Below, one piece after another: positions 44,181 to 55,760 of a stretch of DNA of 64,000 bases. The stretch's first letter is position 1, and each line of letters opens with the position of its first letter. The DNA is from Capsicum annuum (lineage: Eukaryota; Streptophyta; Magnoliopsida; Solanales; Solanaceae): the NCBI RefSeq assembly GCF_002878395.1, contig NC_061114.1:161760467-161824466 (forward strand), read 5' to 3'. Position numbers and translations under genes: made by a program. The notes under the pieces were generated by a model, which saw only the letters and a list, made by a program, of their open reading frames with translations, did not search any database and was not told the DNA's origin.

Positions 44181-46400
44181 GATGTTTGATAGGGAAATCT
44201 TACAATGAGACTGAATGATAAAAAATGGTCTTCAAGGTATAAAAAACACTCAATCAACCCTCACACTATAAGAATTTATGCATGATCATTATCATGAAAG
44301 TGGATGAGTATGGAGTGGAGGAGTTCAAGCCTCTAATATTCTCTTCAAACTATCTCCTAGAGTGGACCAAATAAAATATTAAGCCCAATGTTCAAAAACT
44401 TGAGAAGGAGTCTAAAAAAACTAGTTTTGAATAATATGCAGACCTTGAGAGTAATCACTCAAGAGGTTAAAAAAAGTGAGAATATAGCCTTCGAGTAGGA
44501 TGAAGAGGTTTAAAGAATATAGATGAACGTAGTGATGTAAGTTGGGCCACAACACTAAATTAGGAGCTACTGGGAGGAAACCCAAGTTAAGGAGGTATTG
44601 TATTTTCTTATTTTTCTTTAGGATTACTTTTGTGTTTCTTGAGCCACAGGTCAATGGAAATAATGAGTACAAGAGATCTAAGACAAGGAAAATGACAAAG
44701 ACTGGGTGTGAGATCCATAGAACCTCTTTAATGGTTAATAATGCTACTAGCTAGGCCTACTGTACTTAAAAAGTATCTGTATCTCTACTTTTAATAGATA
44801 CTTTGGGGATGAAGTGTGATTTTATGTATGGGGTGAGGAATATTTCGATTGGTTAGGGTGAAATGCTGCTATAGTATTTCTATTTCTATTTATTTTTCAA
44901 GATTTTGACTAAATTTGAAAAATTACAAAAAGATTTTCTCTTTGTTTATTCTATCGTTGTTAGTGTCAGTCTTGTAGGGGCACACTTCACCCACCCATTG
45001 GTTTTTCTTTTTGGTTCTTTTTTAGGGGTACCCTTGAACCCAGTATCCCTTATTAATTTTAGGAGTAAATTTTAAAATTTTTCTATTAGAAATAAGTGAG
45101 ATATTCTTGGTAGTTGCTATGGATGGTTAGATGATGAAAGTGGTTTTGATTGTAAAAGCATGTTGAATGATTACTTCTGAGACACTTAGGCTCAACTATG
45201 TGACTCTTGAGAGATGCTAGCTTAATTTAAATTTATGCTTGTGCATGGTTTAGAGTATATAGAGATCCTACTTGATTTGAGAATGTGTCATGTGTGAGTG
45301 AGGCATTTTTTTATATTCCTTGTTGCATTAATGTCTAGAACTTTCGTGGAGTGCATGCAAAGTGAAATAAAAAATACGGGTTTAGGAGATGATATAGGTA
45401 TTTCTTTGATAGCCATGTTTCATACCCTCTTTGTCTATCCATATTGCTTGATCGTCGTTAGCCCCATTTATCCTTTATTATTTTATTTGAAAGCCTCATA
45501 TGTAGCTTATTTCGTTTCTTTAATTGACCTAAATTTGATCCAAAGCTCCTAAGAGCTTTAGTTGAAAAACTAATTTGGTTAAGGAGTGTAAAAGTTTAAG
45601 AATGAAAGAGGTAAATGTGAAGCCCCAAAATAGTAGCTATTGGTGTTAAAAAATGTATGTGATATAGGTGGGAGTAATATTATGAAACGAGAAAGAATTG
45701 ATCAAATATGAATCATGTGTTGATAGTGACTACGCCCCCTCACTATATGTGAACTAGCATAAAGAAATGAAGCAAAATGAAAGAGAGTAAGATGATAGAA
45801 GTGGTGAGAAATTGGTTGTTTAGAGAGGAGTTCAATGTATAATGTGATTTATTAAAGCGCTTTGGGAAGATAGTCAATATTACTGGCGAAAATGGTTCCT
45901 TCCCGTCCCCTAGCCTACATTACAACCCTTGAAGTCCTACTTGATCTTGAACCTCGATATTATGATATTAATGAAGTACTACACTAAGGAAAAAACCTAT
46001 GATTCATCTTATGTGGCATGTGAATTCCTTGTGAGAGTGAGCATAATTTGATTCTTATACCCATTCTTATGATAAATTGCATATCTGTGAGTGAATATGG
46101 GTAAATCTCTTGTGGTGAGGGAACTTATTTGATGATAGTTTGGTGACTTATATAATCTCTTTTATTGAGTAGTATTCACGAGTTTTCCATATTGATAAAT
46201 TTAGTTCTTGATCTTAGAGTGTTTCGAAGTAATGTTCATTAGTTTTCAAATAAATATGACATGCTTAATGTGGATCTGCTATTTGTGTAGTCATTGTAGT
46301 GTTAGCTTGATTTTTTTTCTTGTATTAATAAAGTTGGAGTTTTTATTGGTGGTGATCAAGGTAAAGATTTTTTCGAGTACGAATAAGGCTTCAAGTGTGG
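44181..46400 (+). other. Athila-like 3' non-coding region, no pol
   Basis: After a short scrap of the protease-RT linker (to about 44310) there is 2 kb without a recognisable domain. A block near 44540-44590 ('LGATGRKPKLR') resembles the sequence found downstream of integrase in Athila elements. Frames at 45298 and 46208 are hydrophobic but match nothing I know. A decayed env-like gene cannot be excluded. Confidence 0.5.
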
Positions 46401-47657
46401 TGTGACAATCCTAGGTGGGTTTATGCAACTAGTGTCATTATCTACATGTGTTTAGACTACTTTTGAGGAATTCTTGTGTATTTGAGTTTTTAATGTTATA
46501 ATTTAGAATATATGTGTTAAATTAATTGTTTATGGTGTTTCAGGTGTGTTCAAAACAACTTAAAGAATCAAATTGGCCCCATAGAGTTTAGACGAGAAAA
46601 CTAGTGTTACTAGCTTGGGCTATGTTTTGTTCTAGTGTATCTTGGTGAACTCTATTGTGATGTGTGGACTAGTTCATTTTTTTGATGTTATAGGAGACAA
46701 TGTATGATGCGAAAATAAATATTTGACAACTAAATAAGTCCAAAATTAAGTAGGAAAATCAGCTATAAAGTGTGGAACTCAAAGGCGAATGGAGGGAGTT
46801 AACAACAATGAAAAATGACGTTTCTGGGCACAAGTGTGTGCCACACAATCAAAACTCCCAGATAAGGGTGTGAAAAACCATAAAAAAGAAAATTAAACAT
46901 GTCAAAAATAGTTTGCATCTTCTTTAATGGAGTGACACACCCTTGGACATCCGCTATAAGGGCGTGCCATGCCTAAGGGTGAAAAACGGCCAAAAGTGAT
47001 TTTTTCAGTCTCTTAAGTGAGGGACAATATTATCAATGCTTATATTTCGCGTTGGGCTACCCATGGACGACCTAAAACACTATAAATGGAGTACTTATCC
47101 ATAATTTAATCCCATCTTTAGAGCAATAAACAAATTTGAGAGTAGACAAGCAACCAAGTGGCTCAAACTATGGTTCTTTGTTCTTTAACTTTACATTCTT
47201 GTTGTTTTACTCTATCAACTTATCTATGGTGATTATTTGTAAGACTACGAGTGGCTAAACATCCTAATTCTATGGTTTAGGCTACAAAAAATATTGTTTA
47301 ATTATGGTTTAAAGTTGGTTTATATGTTTATCAAGCATGTGATTTTTCTTAATTTCTTGCTATACGATTCTAAAGTTTCATGAACTTTTGAATACATCTA
47401 AATACCAAAACAAATTAACCATAGGAGTGAAGGGATATAATGAGGAATTTAAGGAGTATGGATCAGGTATTTAATCATAAGGTATTAATTGTTAAAAGAT
47501 GATTAGTGGTTAGGATAGCTATGTACCTAAACGACCCACTTGGTTGATGAAATGGGAAGATATTTAAATGCATCCAAGTTAAAGACTCACATCCCTGCTC
47601 AAAGATGTAATTTTGATAGATGACTTAGAGGATACCCATTCCCAAGCTATAATATGG
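46401..47657 (+). repeat. 3' LTR of the Athila-like element, truncated
   Basis: It starts TGTGACAATCC. The TATA box TATAAATGG is at 47081-47089. It matches the 5' LTR up to 'AAGCTATAATAT' and lacks the last roughly 330 bases. Confidence 0.75.
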
Positions 47658-48528
47658 TGATATTATGTATTGAGAATTCGTCTCATGAAATTATATCTTC
47701 TTATACCATGTCTGTTTATTTAGAGGCTGAGATAATATGAGACGTAAGCTATGGCTATGGTTTGATCTGAGAGACTGTTGTGTCATATCTTTTGGTAGCA
47801 TGATGTACACCTATATGTAAAATCTCACCAATTTATCCCAGATTATTCATTGAACATCGCAATTAAGTATAATATACTATTTTAGTGAGTCTCCCTTATA
47901 AATGACTTTCTTTACGTGTTGATCATCAAATGGCTAGAGTTGACTCATTTGGATTATTTTCTAACTCCATACATTGATAATCCTGAGAATATTGTGTTGA
48001 GATACCTTTTTAGGATAAAGTAGTGTAATTATCAGTGGTAGGTTGAGGGGAACCTTAGGTATTTAGGGTGTTCGTCCTTTCCATTACTTTGGATTAGGGT
48101 TGGTTACGATGATGCTTTCTAACTATACACATTTTTATACTTACTCTTACTTTTTCTTTCTCTTTTCTTTTCTTTTACACCCCATGTAAGTATTGATTTG
48201 AGTAGCATATTGATTTGAGTATCAATATTGTGGAGATTGAGGTAGTGTTTGGTGGGCTTTAGAGTTACCAAATCTCTCTTCTTTTATCTTGTGCTTATTT
48301 TTACATTTAAGATATTCTAGACTTATTCTAAATTAAAGACTTGTACTAGTGACAACTAGACCTGAGATGTATCTTAAATTATTACTTCATCTTTTATATT
48401 TTGGGATTATTTTGTTATTCTTCTTTTTCTTTTATTTTGCATTAAATATTGTATTTAGGTTGGGATAGGATTACCCATACTAGAGGGTGTGACGGGTGCT
48501 ATCACATACTTAATTTTAGGTTGTGACA
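47658..48528 (+). repeat. LTR-like segment of another Gypsy element
   Basis: It begins TGATATTATG directly after the cut Athila LTR and ends TTAGGTTGTGACA, followed two bases later by a primer-site-like sequence. No second copy was found in the window, so the left boundary is provisional. Confidence 0.45.
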
Positions 48529-48530
48529 AA

Positions 48531-48549
48531 TTGGTATTAGAGTCCCAGG
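48531..48549 (+). promoter_or_regulatory. tRNA-iMet-type primer-binding site
   Basis: TTGGTATTAGAGTCCCAGG closely follows TGGTATCAGAGCC and lies two bases after an LTR-like CA end. Confidence 0.65.
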
Positions 48550-48725
48550 TTCGTTGGTATCATTAGTACAATCCAAGTCAAGTATAGTCTTACAAATAGG
48601 AGCAAAAAAGTTCCTTATCTATCTTTGACAGGCTCCATGACTTTAGAAGAAATTCATTTCATCATTCTATGTCATGCATTCATAGCTTTGCATAACTCAA
48701 AAACCCCTTATTCACTCTCTCACAA

Positions 48726-49640
48726 ATGGTGATGACGTATTTTTCCCTAGCTAGAGGTTTAGTACATATGCCTTTGATACGCTGCAGGGGAAGAGGTCTA
48801 AATAGAGGTTAAATTAGGATTGGAACATCCAAACCATCTAGAGATCAGGTTAGGTTTGTCTCTTTAGGTTTTAAAGTTGATAATGATACTGGGTCTATCG
48901 ATTTAGAGGGTTTAAGGTAAGTACAGAAATTGCCTGTGATCATGACTATACCTATGTTTGAGGATTACTTGATTCGAGTATTAGGATTTCTTAAGAGGGT
49001 CACTCTTATTTTTATTTGACATGCCACTTTGAGACTTTAGAATCCAAATGTTTATTTGATTATAGATTCTTTTTGTGTTGACAAGATATTATCGGGGATT
49101 AATTCACATCCAGCAATCGTACCTTTTATGTCCATGTAGGGATATAGTAGATTTGTATAGTTTATAAGGATGGATTCACCTCGATTCGATATAGATCCTA
49201 GGCTCGATACTTATATGTTCTTGCTTAGTTTCTGTGAGAGATTGCACAAGCTAGGCTTGGTGGATTCTAATAGAGTAGATTTCACTGCCTTTCTATTTTG
49301 GACTAGTCAGATAGTAGTGAAAGACTTTAGTAGAGAGTGGACCAGTTAGGTCACCTCCTCTTTCATGGGATCAATTTGCTTAAGAGTTTTTAAACGAGTT
49401 TGAGTAGAGATTTGAGAGACTTGTGGGTCATAGACCCTATATACTTGATGACTATAAATATAAATATGGTAGATTCCAAGATCCTATGGTTATTCTTGGA
49501 GAGGGTTAGGTTGTGGTGTTCTTTCAGATTCTTTAGGTCTAGTTCAATGGATCCTTACTTCTTTAGGTTGCTTTACATATGGAGATCTCAAGCGCTATAT
49601 GAGGGATTGACCATAATACAGACAGAGAGATAGTTTATCA
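48726..49640 (+). pseudogene. Gypsy Gag remnant
   Basis: A gag-like frame with 'SPRFDIDPRLDTYMFLLSF', 'CERLHKLGLVDSNRVDFTAF' and 'KDFSREW', then in a shifted frame 'PPLSWDQFA' and 'EFLNEF'. These match the capsid region of Gypsy elements (usual 'DPQ.F', 'VELAAFRL', 'W.....SPPLSWDQF..AFL..F'). Stops and shifts are frequent. A weak protease-like 'LCLIVVLHSPMYLLF' appears near 49745. No RT follows. Confidence 0.55.
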
Positions 49641-51259
49641 ATTAATTAGAAAGATGATAGGTCTCAATATCATGTTCCACAGGATGGACTCAAGGAAGGA
49701 GCTTCCGGTGCAATAGTCACATGTATATTTTTGGTACGCCTTTGATTTATCTTGGCTGTGTTTGATTGTAGTTCTACATTCTCCTATGTACTTACTTTTT
49801 CAATGTTAAGTCTTGGTATGATTCATGAGATTTTTCGGGTTCTATTGGTATTGCTACTATGTGGATGAATCTTAGTGGTCAACTAAGTGTGTCAATCTTA
49901 TGTTGTGGCTCATTATGAGTATATCACTAGACTGGATTATGGGTTTTTGTGTATTTACGTATGATCTTCTCAATAGTTCGTTGTGTAACAATGGTATATT
50001 TGGTATATTCAGATTATGGAATGGACTAAACTTGTAGTCTGACAAATTTGAAATGGTCGCAATAAAGGATTTTTGCTGGATAAGGAAGGATTTTCAGGCA
50101 TTCTTGCTTATGGTTGTTACTTCCTTGGTGATGGACTTTACTTGAGTGAAAGGATTTATGGTATTAAAACACTTTTCGGTTAGACTTGAAGGATTTTAGC
50201 TTATAAGGGTACATAATTTTGATTTAGAAGGATTTTTGAATGGCACGATACCTAGTTTTAGCATTTATTACTTTGAAATTTAAATGACTTAATGATTTTT
50301 TTGCTTATTAGTTTTGATTTAGAGTATGTGATATTATTCCATGGATTTGGTGTTAAAAGATTACTGAATGGGAATTGAGTTGGGAAAGAGATAAGCAACT
50401 TGTACATAAGGAGTTTTGATATATTCAGAATTTATCTATAGGTTAAGTTAAAAATTTAGAGTCTAACAATTTAGTTCATCAGTGGCTTACGAGGAGTCTA
50501 GATGTGACTTTCTTGAGTTTTGAATTGTAATTTAGGCATCTTTCAATGATATATAGTGATTGTTGTACTTCTTCTAATAGTTTATTGTACTTGACATGAT
50601 GGGTTACTTATGTGTGTATGACTAGATAGGTACTTTTCTCTACCAGATTATTATCTACTTTAGGTTTTTTGATGTCACTTGAGTATTAAGGAATACTTAG
50701 GTTATTGCGATGCTGAGGATTTGGTTCCATTTGGAGTGTTCATGTCTATGGTATATAAAGTGTTATAATGATTTTGGTTTTTACAAAGGGCCGAGTATAA
50801 GGATAATATTATTGAATAGAGATCTAAGTGTTTTGGTATGACTTTTGAGGTTTTGTTCAGCCTTGATATTCTTTTGGGTCTAGTTGCTTTAGTTTGAGGA
50901 TTGGTGTTGTTTGTTTTGGCAGGTATAGTTCCAACTTTAAGTGTGTTGATTTAGTATCTTGGTGAGTGGCTGATGTGGTTTCTTAGGTTCTGTGTCATTT
51001 TTTGGGTTCGAGGATGATTTTTGATTTTGTGGTACAGTTAGTGACTTGTGGGTGTCTTTGATAGATTTAGGTTAGTTGCGTATGTTCAAAACTTCTACTG
51101 TGATTGACTCAGTTTTTGGGTATAGAGGAAGTTTAAACATAAAAGAGTTTAACTTCATTGAGAAATTCGACCTTATATTGTAGTGTTGTCATCTTGTGAG
51201 TCATTGTGTGAGGATTTCTAGTTCAATAGTAAGACCGATAGTTTTGTTTATATGATCCC
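49641..51259. other. Retroelement-derived DNA without recognisable domains
   Basis: T- and G-rich sequence with recurring 'AAGGATTTT' blocks near 50070-50240. No pol motif is visible. It could be decayed element body or the 5' part of the family Y LTR. Confidence 0.35.
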
Positions 51260-51954
51260 GCTTATGAGTGCTTGCATGAGTTTACGATGGTATTGTCTAT
51301 CCTTTGTCTATTTTGGAACTTTTCTTACTTGTACATTCGAGGGCGTATGAGAGTCTTAGTGGTGGATTATGTAATAACTCTTATTATGATTTTTGGAATT
51401 TTCTATGTTTTGACCATTGTGCCCTTCCTCGTAGTTTCTTTATATCACTTATGAGTTGTGGAAATAGTTTACATGATCCCTGATACATTTGGTGGTGATT
51501 TATATGAGTAGTTTTGAATAGCCTTAAAGTTATTAGTTTGACTTTTATCAATATTTTGTGATCTGAGATTCGGATTGTGATTCGAACAGTTCCACTAGAT
51601 CCAGAAAGTTGATTTTGGGTTAGCTGTGTGGTTAGTTCAGGTCCCGAGCCTCTATTTTCCATTTTGACTTCTTAATCAAAAGCAACATAAATTTTGCCTT
51701 AAAGGGGTTTCAAGGGCTAATTCATTGTAAATGACTTCTTATAAAAAATCCAATGGTTCCATTGAATCCATAATGTCAAAATTAGCGTAGTATCATTATT
51801 AGTTTATTTTTGTGGGGTCTCAAACAAATCTCAAGAGCCTCTGAAGAGAGTTTTTAGACTTAGAATGTTACAGGTTTGCTGTCAAATAGTGCAGCCCCTG
51901 ATCCTTTATCGCATCCATGAGGCTTAGTGTCGTGATCATGGGGATTTACCAAGT
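51260..51954 (+). repeat. Family Y LTR, copy 2, left piece
   Basis: 51424-51457 and 51593-51899 match the copy at 39036-40437. The piece ends at the AGT target duplication (51952-51954) of the CACTA element and resumes at 58819. The flanks read 'GATCATGGGGATTTACCA' before and 'GATCACATAGTGGATGGACC' after. Confidence 0.6.
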
Positions 51955-51989
51955 CATTACTAAAAAGTCTTGTTTTAGCCATGTGATTT

Positions 51990-52462
51990 AGTGAGGGACG
52001 TCCCTCATTAGTGAGGGCAACCATCACTATAAGTTGTCTTGCTAATTTGAGCCTTGCTAATTATTAGTGAGGGAGACCCTCACAAAGTAGTGAAGGACTC
52101 CGACACTCAGCCATCGCTATTTTGATCTTACAATTTTCCAAAAAAATATAATGTAGTGAGGGACGTCCCTTGCTATATTACAAATATATATAATATTAAT
52201 TTATTATTTAGTGAGGGAAGATCCTTGCTATATTAAAGATATATATAATATTAATTTATTATTTAGTGAGGAATGTCCCATGCTATATTAAAAATATATG
52301 TAATATTACTTTAGTATTTAGTGATGAACGTCCCTTGCTATGTGAAAATTAATAAAAGTTATAAATTTAAATATACTGAGGGATATCCCTCGCTAAGTTA
52401 AATAAGAAAATAATTTATTTTTTAATATTTTGAGGGTTATCCCTCCCTAAGCCCCTTGCTAA
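51990..52462. repeat. CACTA left subterminal repeats
   Basis: Seven or more copies of 'TTTAGTGAGGGACGTCCCT.GCTA', at about 51994, 52064, 52152, 52209, 52263, 52319 and 52375, spaced mostly 55-60 bases. GAGGGACGTCCCTC is a perfect palindrome. Matching copies lie near the right end (about 58418, 58609, 58664). Confidence 0.85.
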
Positions 52463-52734
52463 TATTATATTACTTTTAGTATTTTACTGCACCAAAATTA
52501 AATATTTCAATAGAAAATCAACGTATAACCAATGAAAACCAACAAAAAAAAATGAAAATACTTCCGAAATAATTCAAACATTAAATTAAGAAGCCAAACT
52601 TCATACATATTCATCCAACTTAAAAAATATGCAAACAAGTATAAAAAAGCATGCAAACAAGTAGTAAAAAAATTCTTTCAAACACTCCAAACTAACAGAA
52701 TCTAAAACTAAAATAACACCACTACCTAATACTC

Positions 52735-53190
52735 CATTTCATCCTCTCCATCATCCTCATCTTCTCCACCATCACCATTTGAGCTAGGGGCTGATAACGA
52801 AGAAGCTTGATTAACGTATTTACTTGAGCCTTGAGTTCTTGAATGTCTGACTCAAGTGTCATCCTATGTCGCTCCTTCTCCATCATTATTTTTCATTCCT
52901 CTTCGTACTTCCTAGCAAGCTCCTGAACTTTCTGTCTCATTTCCTCAAGCTGCTCATCTGGCATGGGGGCATAACCCCCCCCCCCCCCCCCCTATACCTT
53001 GCAATCCACACTAAAGAGGATGAAAGTTCTTATCGAAGCAAAGGTCGTACGCCCTTTCCTTATACGTACCGCCAACTGCATTCAGCCAGCAGGAGAGAGT
53101 TTCTTCCTCTGATAGCACAATTGGATTACCTTGATCATCTATCGATTGTTTTTTTTTTCTGAGTTCTTCAATTGCTTGAACATATCGATT
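52735..53190 (-). pseudogene. Ptta/En-Spm plant transposase C-terminal exon
   Basis: The minus strand reads, after a TGCAG acceptor (53195-53191), 'RYVQAIEELRKKKQSIDDQ', 'PIVLSEEE', 'WLNAVGGTYKERAYDL' and 'FHPL', then a Gly run, 'YAPMPDEQLEEMRQKVQEL', a coiled coil and an acidic-to-basic tail. This is the C-terminal part of plant En/Spm-type transposase-associated proteins, similar in type to 20826-21354 but a different family. Stops are at 53011-53013 and 52893-52895. A run of 18 C on the plus strand (52975-52992) shifts the frame between the two halves. Confidence 0.7.
52975..52992. repeat. Poly-C run of 18
   Basis: It encodes glycines on the minus strand in the transposase remnant. A length of 3n+2 would keep the two halves in frame. 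18 does not. Confidence 0.9.
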
Positions 53191-53281
53191 CTGCATTAAA
53201 AGTAAAATTATTAGTATATAATAAATGATATAAAATAAATTATAAGATTTAAACTACTTTGAGTTTGAAAGTACAGCAAAA

Positions 53282-53533
53282 ATGGAGTTATCCAAATTTC
53301 ATGTTTTATTGGCTATGGTGTCTTTCTTATTTCTTGTTCCAGTAGTTCATGGTTGGGGACTTGATGACCATTAGTCTGTTTACAACATTTGTCAGTCAAG
53401 TTTGAACCTAAAAGTAAAAGGAAAAAGATCATCTGCCTCACAAGTTGCAATTGCAATGAGTGCAACTATAAATTGCAAAAATCTTAGTTGTCTATGTAAG
53501 CCACATCTAGTAAAAGTTCCAAGAAAGAAATGA
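53282..53533 (+). pseudogene. Captured small secreted Cys-rich protein gene, one stop
   Basis: From ATG 53282 the frame encodes a classic signal peptide: a short charged start, then a hydrophobic core ('VLLAMVSFLFLVPVVHG'), predicted to be cut after 'VHG' or so. An in-frame TAG at 53372-53374 follows codon 30. The frame then stays open for 52 codons to TGA 53531-53533 with 'YNICQSSLNL', a Lys/Ser-rich stretch and 'INCKNLSCLCKPHLVKVP'. The C-x4-C-x-C cluster recalls lipid-transfer-like or other secreted Cys-rich proteins, but the CC pair of lipid-transfer proteins is not seen, so I give no family. It lies inside the CACTA element, opposite to the transposase, and is probably a transduplicated host gene piece. 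Confidence 0.5.
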
Positions 53534-53769
53534 TAACATAGAGTGAACCTCCTAACCGCCTTAAATTGTTCTCTTTTCCTAAATATCTTATTGTGGAATA
53601 CGCCTCAAGGTGGAGTCTATTTGGCTGCTACACTTAACCATATATTCTAATGGCAACGTATTGTACAACGCCACAAGAGTACACCCTGGACGCTATGCAG
53701 TGATTACGGTCACAAGTGACCACAAGCTAACCCATGATACTGGTACCTGCTGTGAGCACTGGGCAAAAC
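53534..53769. other. CACTA interior of unknown origin
   Basis: A GC-richer stretch with an open frame from 53610 to 53876 that crosses the proposed LTR boundary. 'YSNGNVLYNATRVHPGRY' is protein-like but unassigned. It could be a second exon or tail of the captured gene. Confidence 0.3.
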
Positions 53770-54255
53770 TGATAATAAAAGATCATATACGAAATTTAAC
53801 TAAAAAATGCCATAAGGTTTTAAATCATAGTTCTGATAATTTTTGTATAACAATACTGATAATACTGATAAAATAATTGATAATAACAACTAAAAACTGA
53901 CTGACTATCTGTACTGGTCTGAAAGCCTCTAAATTGTCTGACTGTAGAGTTGATGGGACAAGCCCCCAACTAACTCCGACTGACTAAATAGCTAAACTAC
54001 TAACATAGCTGGATATAAGATAACTCGTCCTCGAAGAATGAGGATTCACCATGGCTACTGCTGCTGATGCACTGGAAAGTCTAAGTACGATCAGGAATCC
54101 GAGTGTCCAAACCTATGATATAAGACATCATAGCGCAAGAAACGAGTATGCGATCAGTACTTTGGATGTACTGGTATTCTAAATGAGGTGAGGCTATTAT
54201 GCATGGGTTATGTTCATAAGTAATTACTAGCTAAATGAATAGCATGAAGTAACTG

Positions 54256-54394
54256 AATAACTGATATGAATATGTTAATGCTGTTAAAGATGAGAATACA
54301 TGACCAAGCATATAACGTCATTATGAAATAACTGATATGAATATGTGAATGCTGTTAAAGATGAGAATACATGACCAAGCATATACTGAAATCT
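54256..54394. repeat. 71-bp tandem duplication in the minus LTR
   Basis: 'AATAACTGATATGAATATG' through 'GACCAAGCATATA' occurs at 54256 and 54327 with one difference in about 58 bases. So little divergence makes it younger than most other repeats here. Confidence 0.85.
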
Positions 54395-55156
54395 GATAAT
54401 TGAATCGCTGATAAACTGTATGCTATGGTCAATCAAAACTGAAATGAGTTCTGGACTGAATACTGAAATTAAAACTGTGTGAGGTATTATTTAACCGACA
54501 TGCCCCAAATCTAAGCTGATAGGGGTCTAACCTGTGACCCCAGTTGGAAGGCTGCTGTACCGTGCCACGGGTACTAACAATGATTGTGTTAACCCTAAAC
54601 TAGCAGGAAGAGATCTTGTCAACCCTAAACTAACAGAAAGACTCATGAAATATGTGTCAATCCTAAACTAGCAGGAAGACATTTCAAACCTATGCTGGCT
54701 ACGTAGTTCTGTAACTCAGGGGTTGTTACTAAGGATTAAATACTATACTCACAGGAATACCCCCATCCTTGGGTTCGCTCGGTGCTGAATTCTACTCCTA
54801 ATTGAACTGAAACTGATTACTTTACGGAACTAAGCTTAACTAACAGGAATGCCCCCATCCATGGCTGGTCCGTTGGCAGCGTTTTCTGTGACCGACGACG
54901 TTTTCTTTGAACGAAATATGAGAACGACAACTGATGGTACAAAATCAAAGGAATGATTTGGTCCAATTTGAGAGAGAGCTGTGACAGAGAAACCCTAGAA
55001 TTTGATTCAATTCATTTATTTGTTGTGTATATCCAATTTGGTTTAATTTGTTAGTTGAGAAAATAAAATAAAATTGAAATTAAAAAAAATAGTAGATTTA
55101 AGGGATAATCTATTTTTTATTTATTCTTTTAATATAAATATAAATAAATAAATATT

Positions 55157-55241
55157 TGGAGTGCAAGTTCAGTGAAACATGAGGATGGTGTGGTACTGAA
55201 GCTAGTTTATCAGGCCATTCGAAATAGTGATAGTTTCAAGA
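55157..55241 (+). pseudogene. RTE-type LINE scrap, third copy
   Basis: 'LECKFSE', 'HEDGVVLKL', 'YQAIR' and 'SFK' correspond to 39161-39240 of the second LINE copy. Only about 85 bases are kept, within the U3 part of the minus-strand LTR. Confidence 0.6.
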
Positions 55242-55574
55242 AAAGAAAAAATTAGGTCGGGTATTACAAAAATCTTAGGAAAATCAACCACTTGTGATTG
55301 ATTTTTATTTTAAAAAAATTAAAATTTAGTAAATTGTATAATATTTATAATAACATCCAAATAATTTAATGAAATATATATATGTATATAAGTCAGATAA
55401 TTAGTTATTTTACTATCCCATTAACACGAGTAGTATATTTCCTCAATCGTATAGTAATATTAATGCATTTCATAAATTAGAGTGAATTTTTGGTAAATTA
55501 GATTTTAAATATGATATTATATACCTCATAGCACAACATATCAAACAGTTGAATTACCAGTTAATTAGCTTACG

Positions 55575-55721
55575 TTATTATAACTTCAACAATATACCCT
55601 TTTCTACATTAAACGATTAGTATATTTTCTAAATAGTATGATATCAATATATTATTCAAAAGACTTGGATATATAGATTCAGTTAGCTAGCTTTTGATTA
55701 TTACGTACATTACAACACGAG

Positions 55722-55760
<39 letters not shown>

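Larger units (their letters stand above)
40438..47657 (+). mobile_element. Athila-like Gypsy element lacking pol
   Basis: A 7.2-kb element with LTRs at 40438-41996 and 46401-47657, a tRNA-Asp-type primer region, a long gag and a protease remnant, then non-coding DNA. No reverse transcriptase, RNase H or integrase can be recognised between 44240 and 46400, where Athila has them. The 3' LTR is cut at 47657 by the next element. Gag and protease carry many stops. Confidence 0.8.
53770..55268 (-). repeat. Gypsy LTR in minus orientation, probably solo
   Basis: On the minus strand it begins TGTAATACCCGACCT at 55268 and on the plus strand a TG lies at 53770. The flanks are AAAAC and AAAAT, four of five matching. 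Sequence such as 'CTCGAAGAATGAGGATTCACC' (about 54033) is familiar from Solanaceae Gypsy LTRs read backwards. No internal region is attached. It contains a 71-bp duplication, a threefold 'CCTAAACTA.CAG.AAGA' repeat and a LINE scrap. Confidence 0.5.

Noticed and set aside
45298..45552. Hydrophobic 84-codon frame as an Env-like gene
   Set aside because: Position fits an Athila env-like region, but length and composition are not enough, and no signal or transmembrane arrangement typical of such genes could be confirmed.
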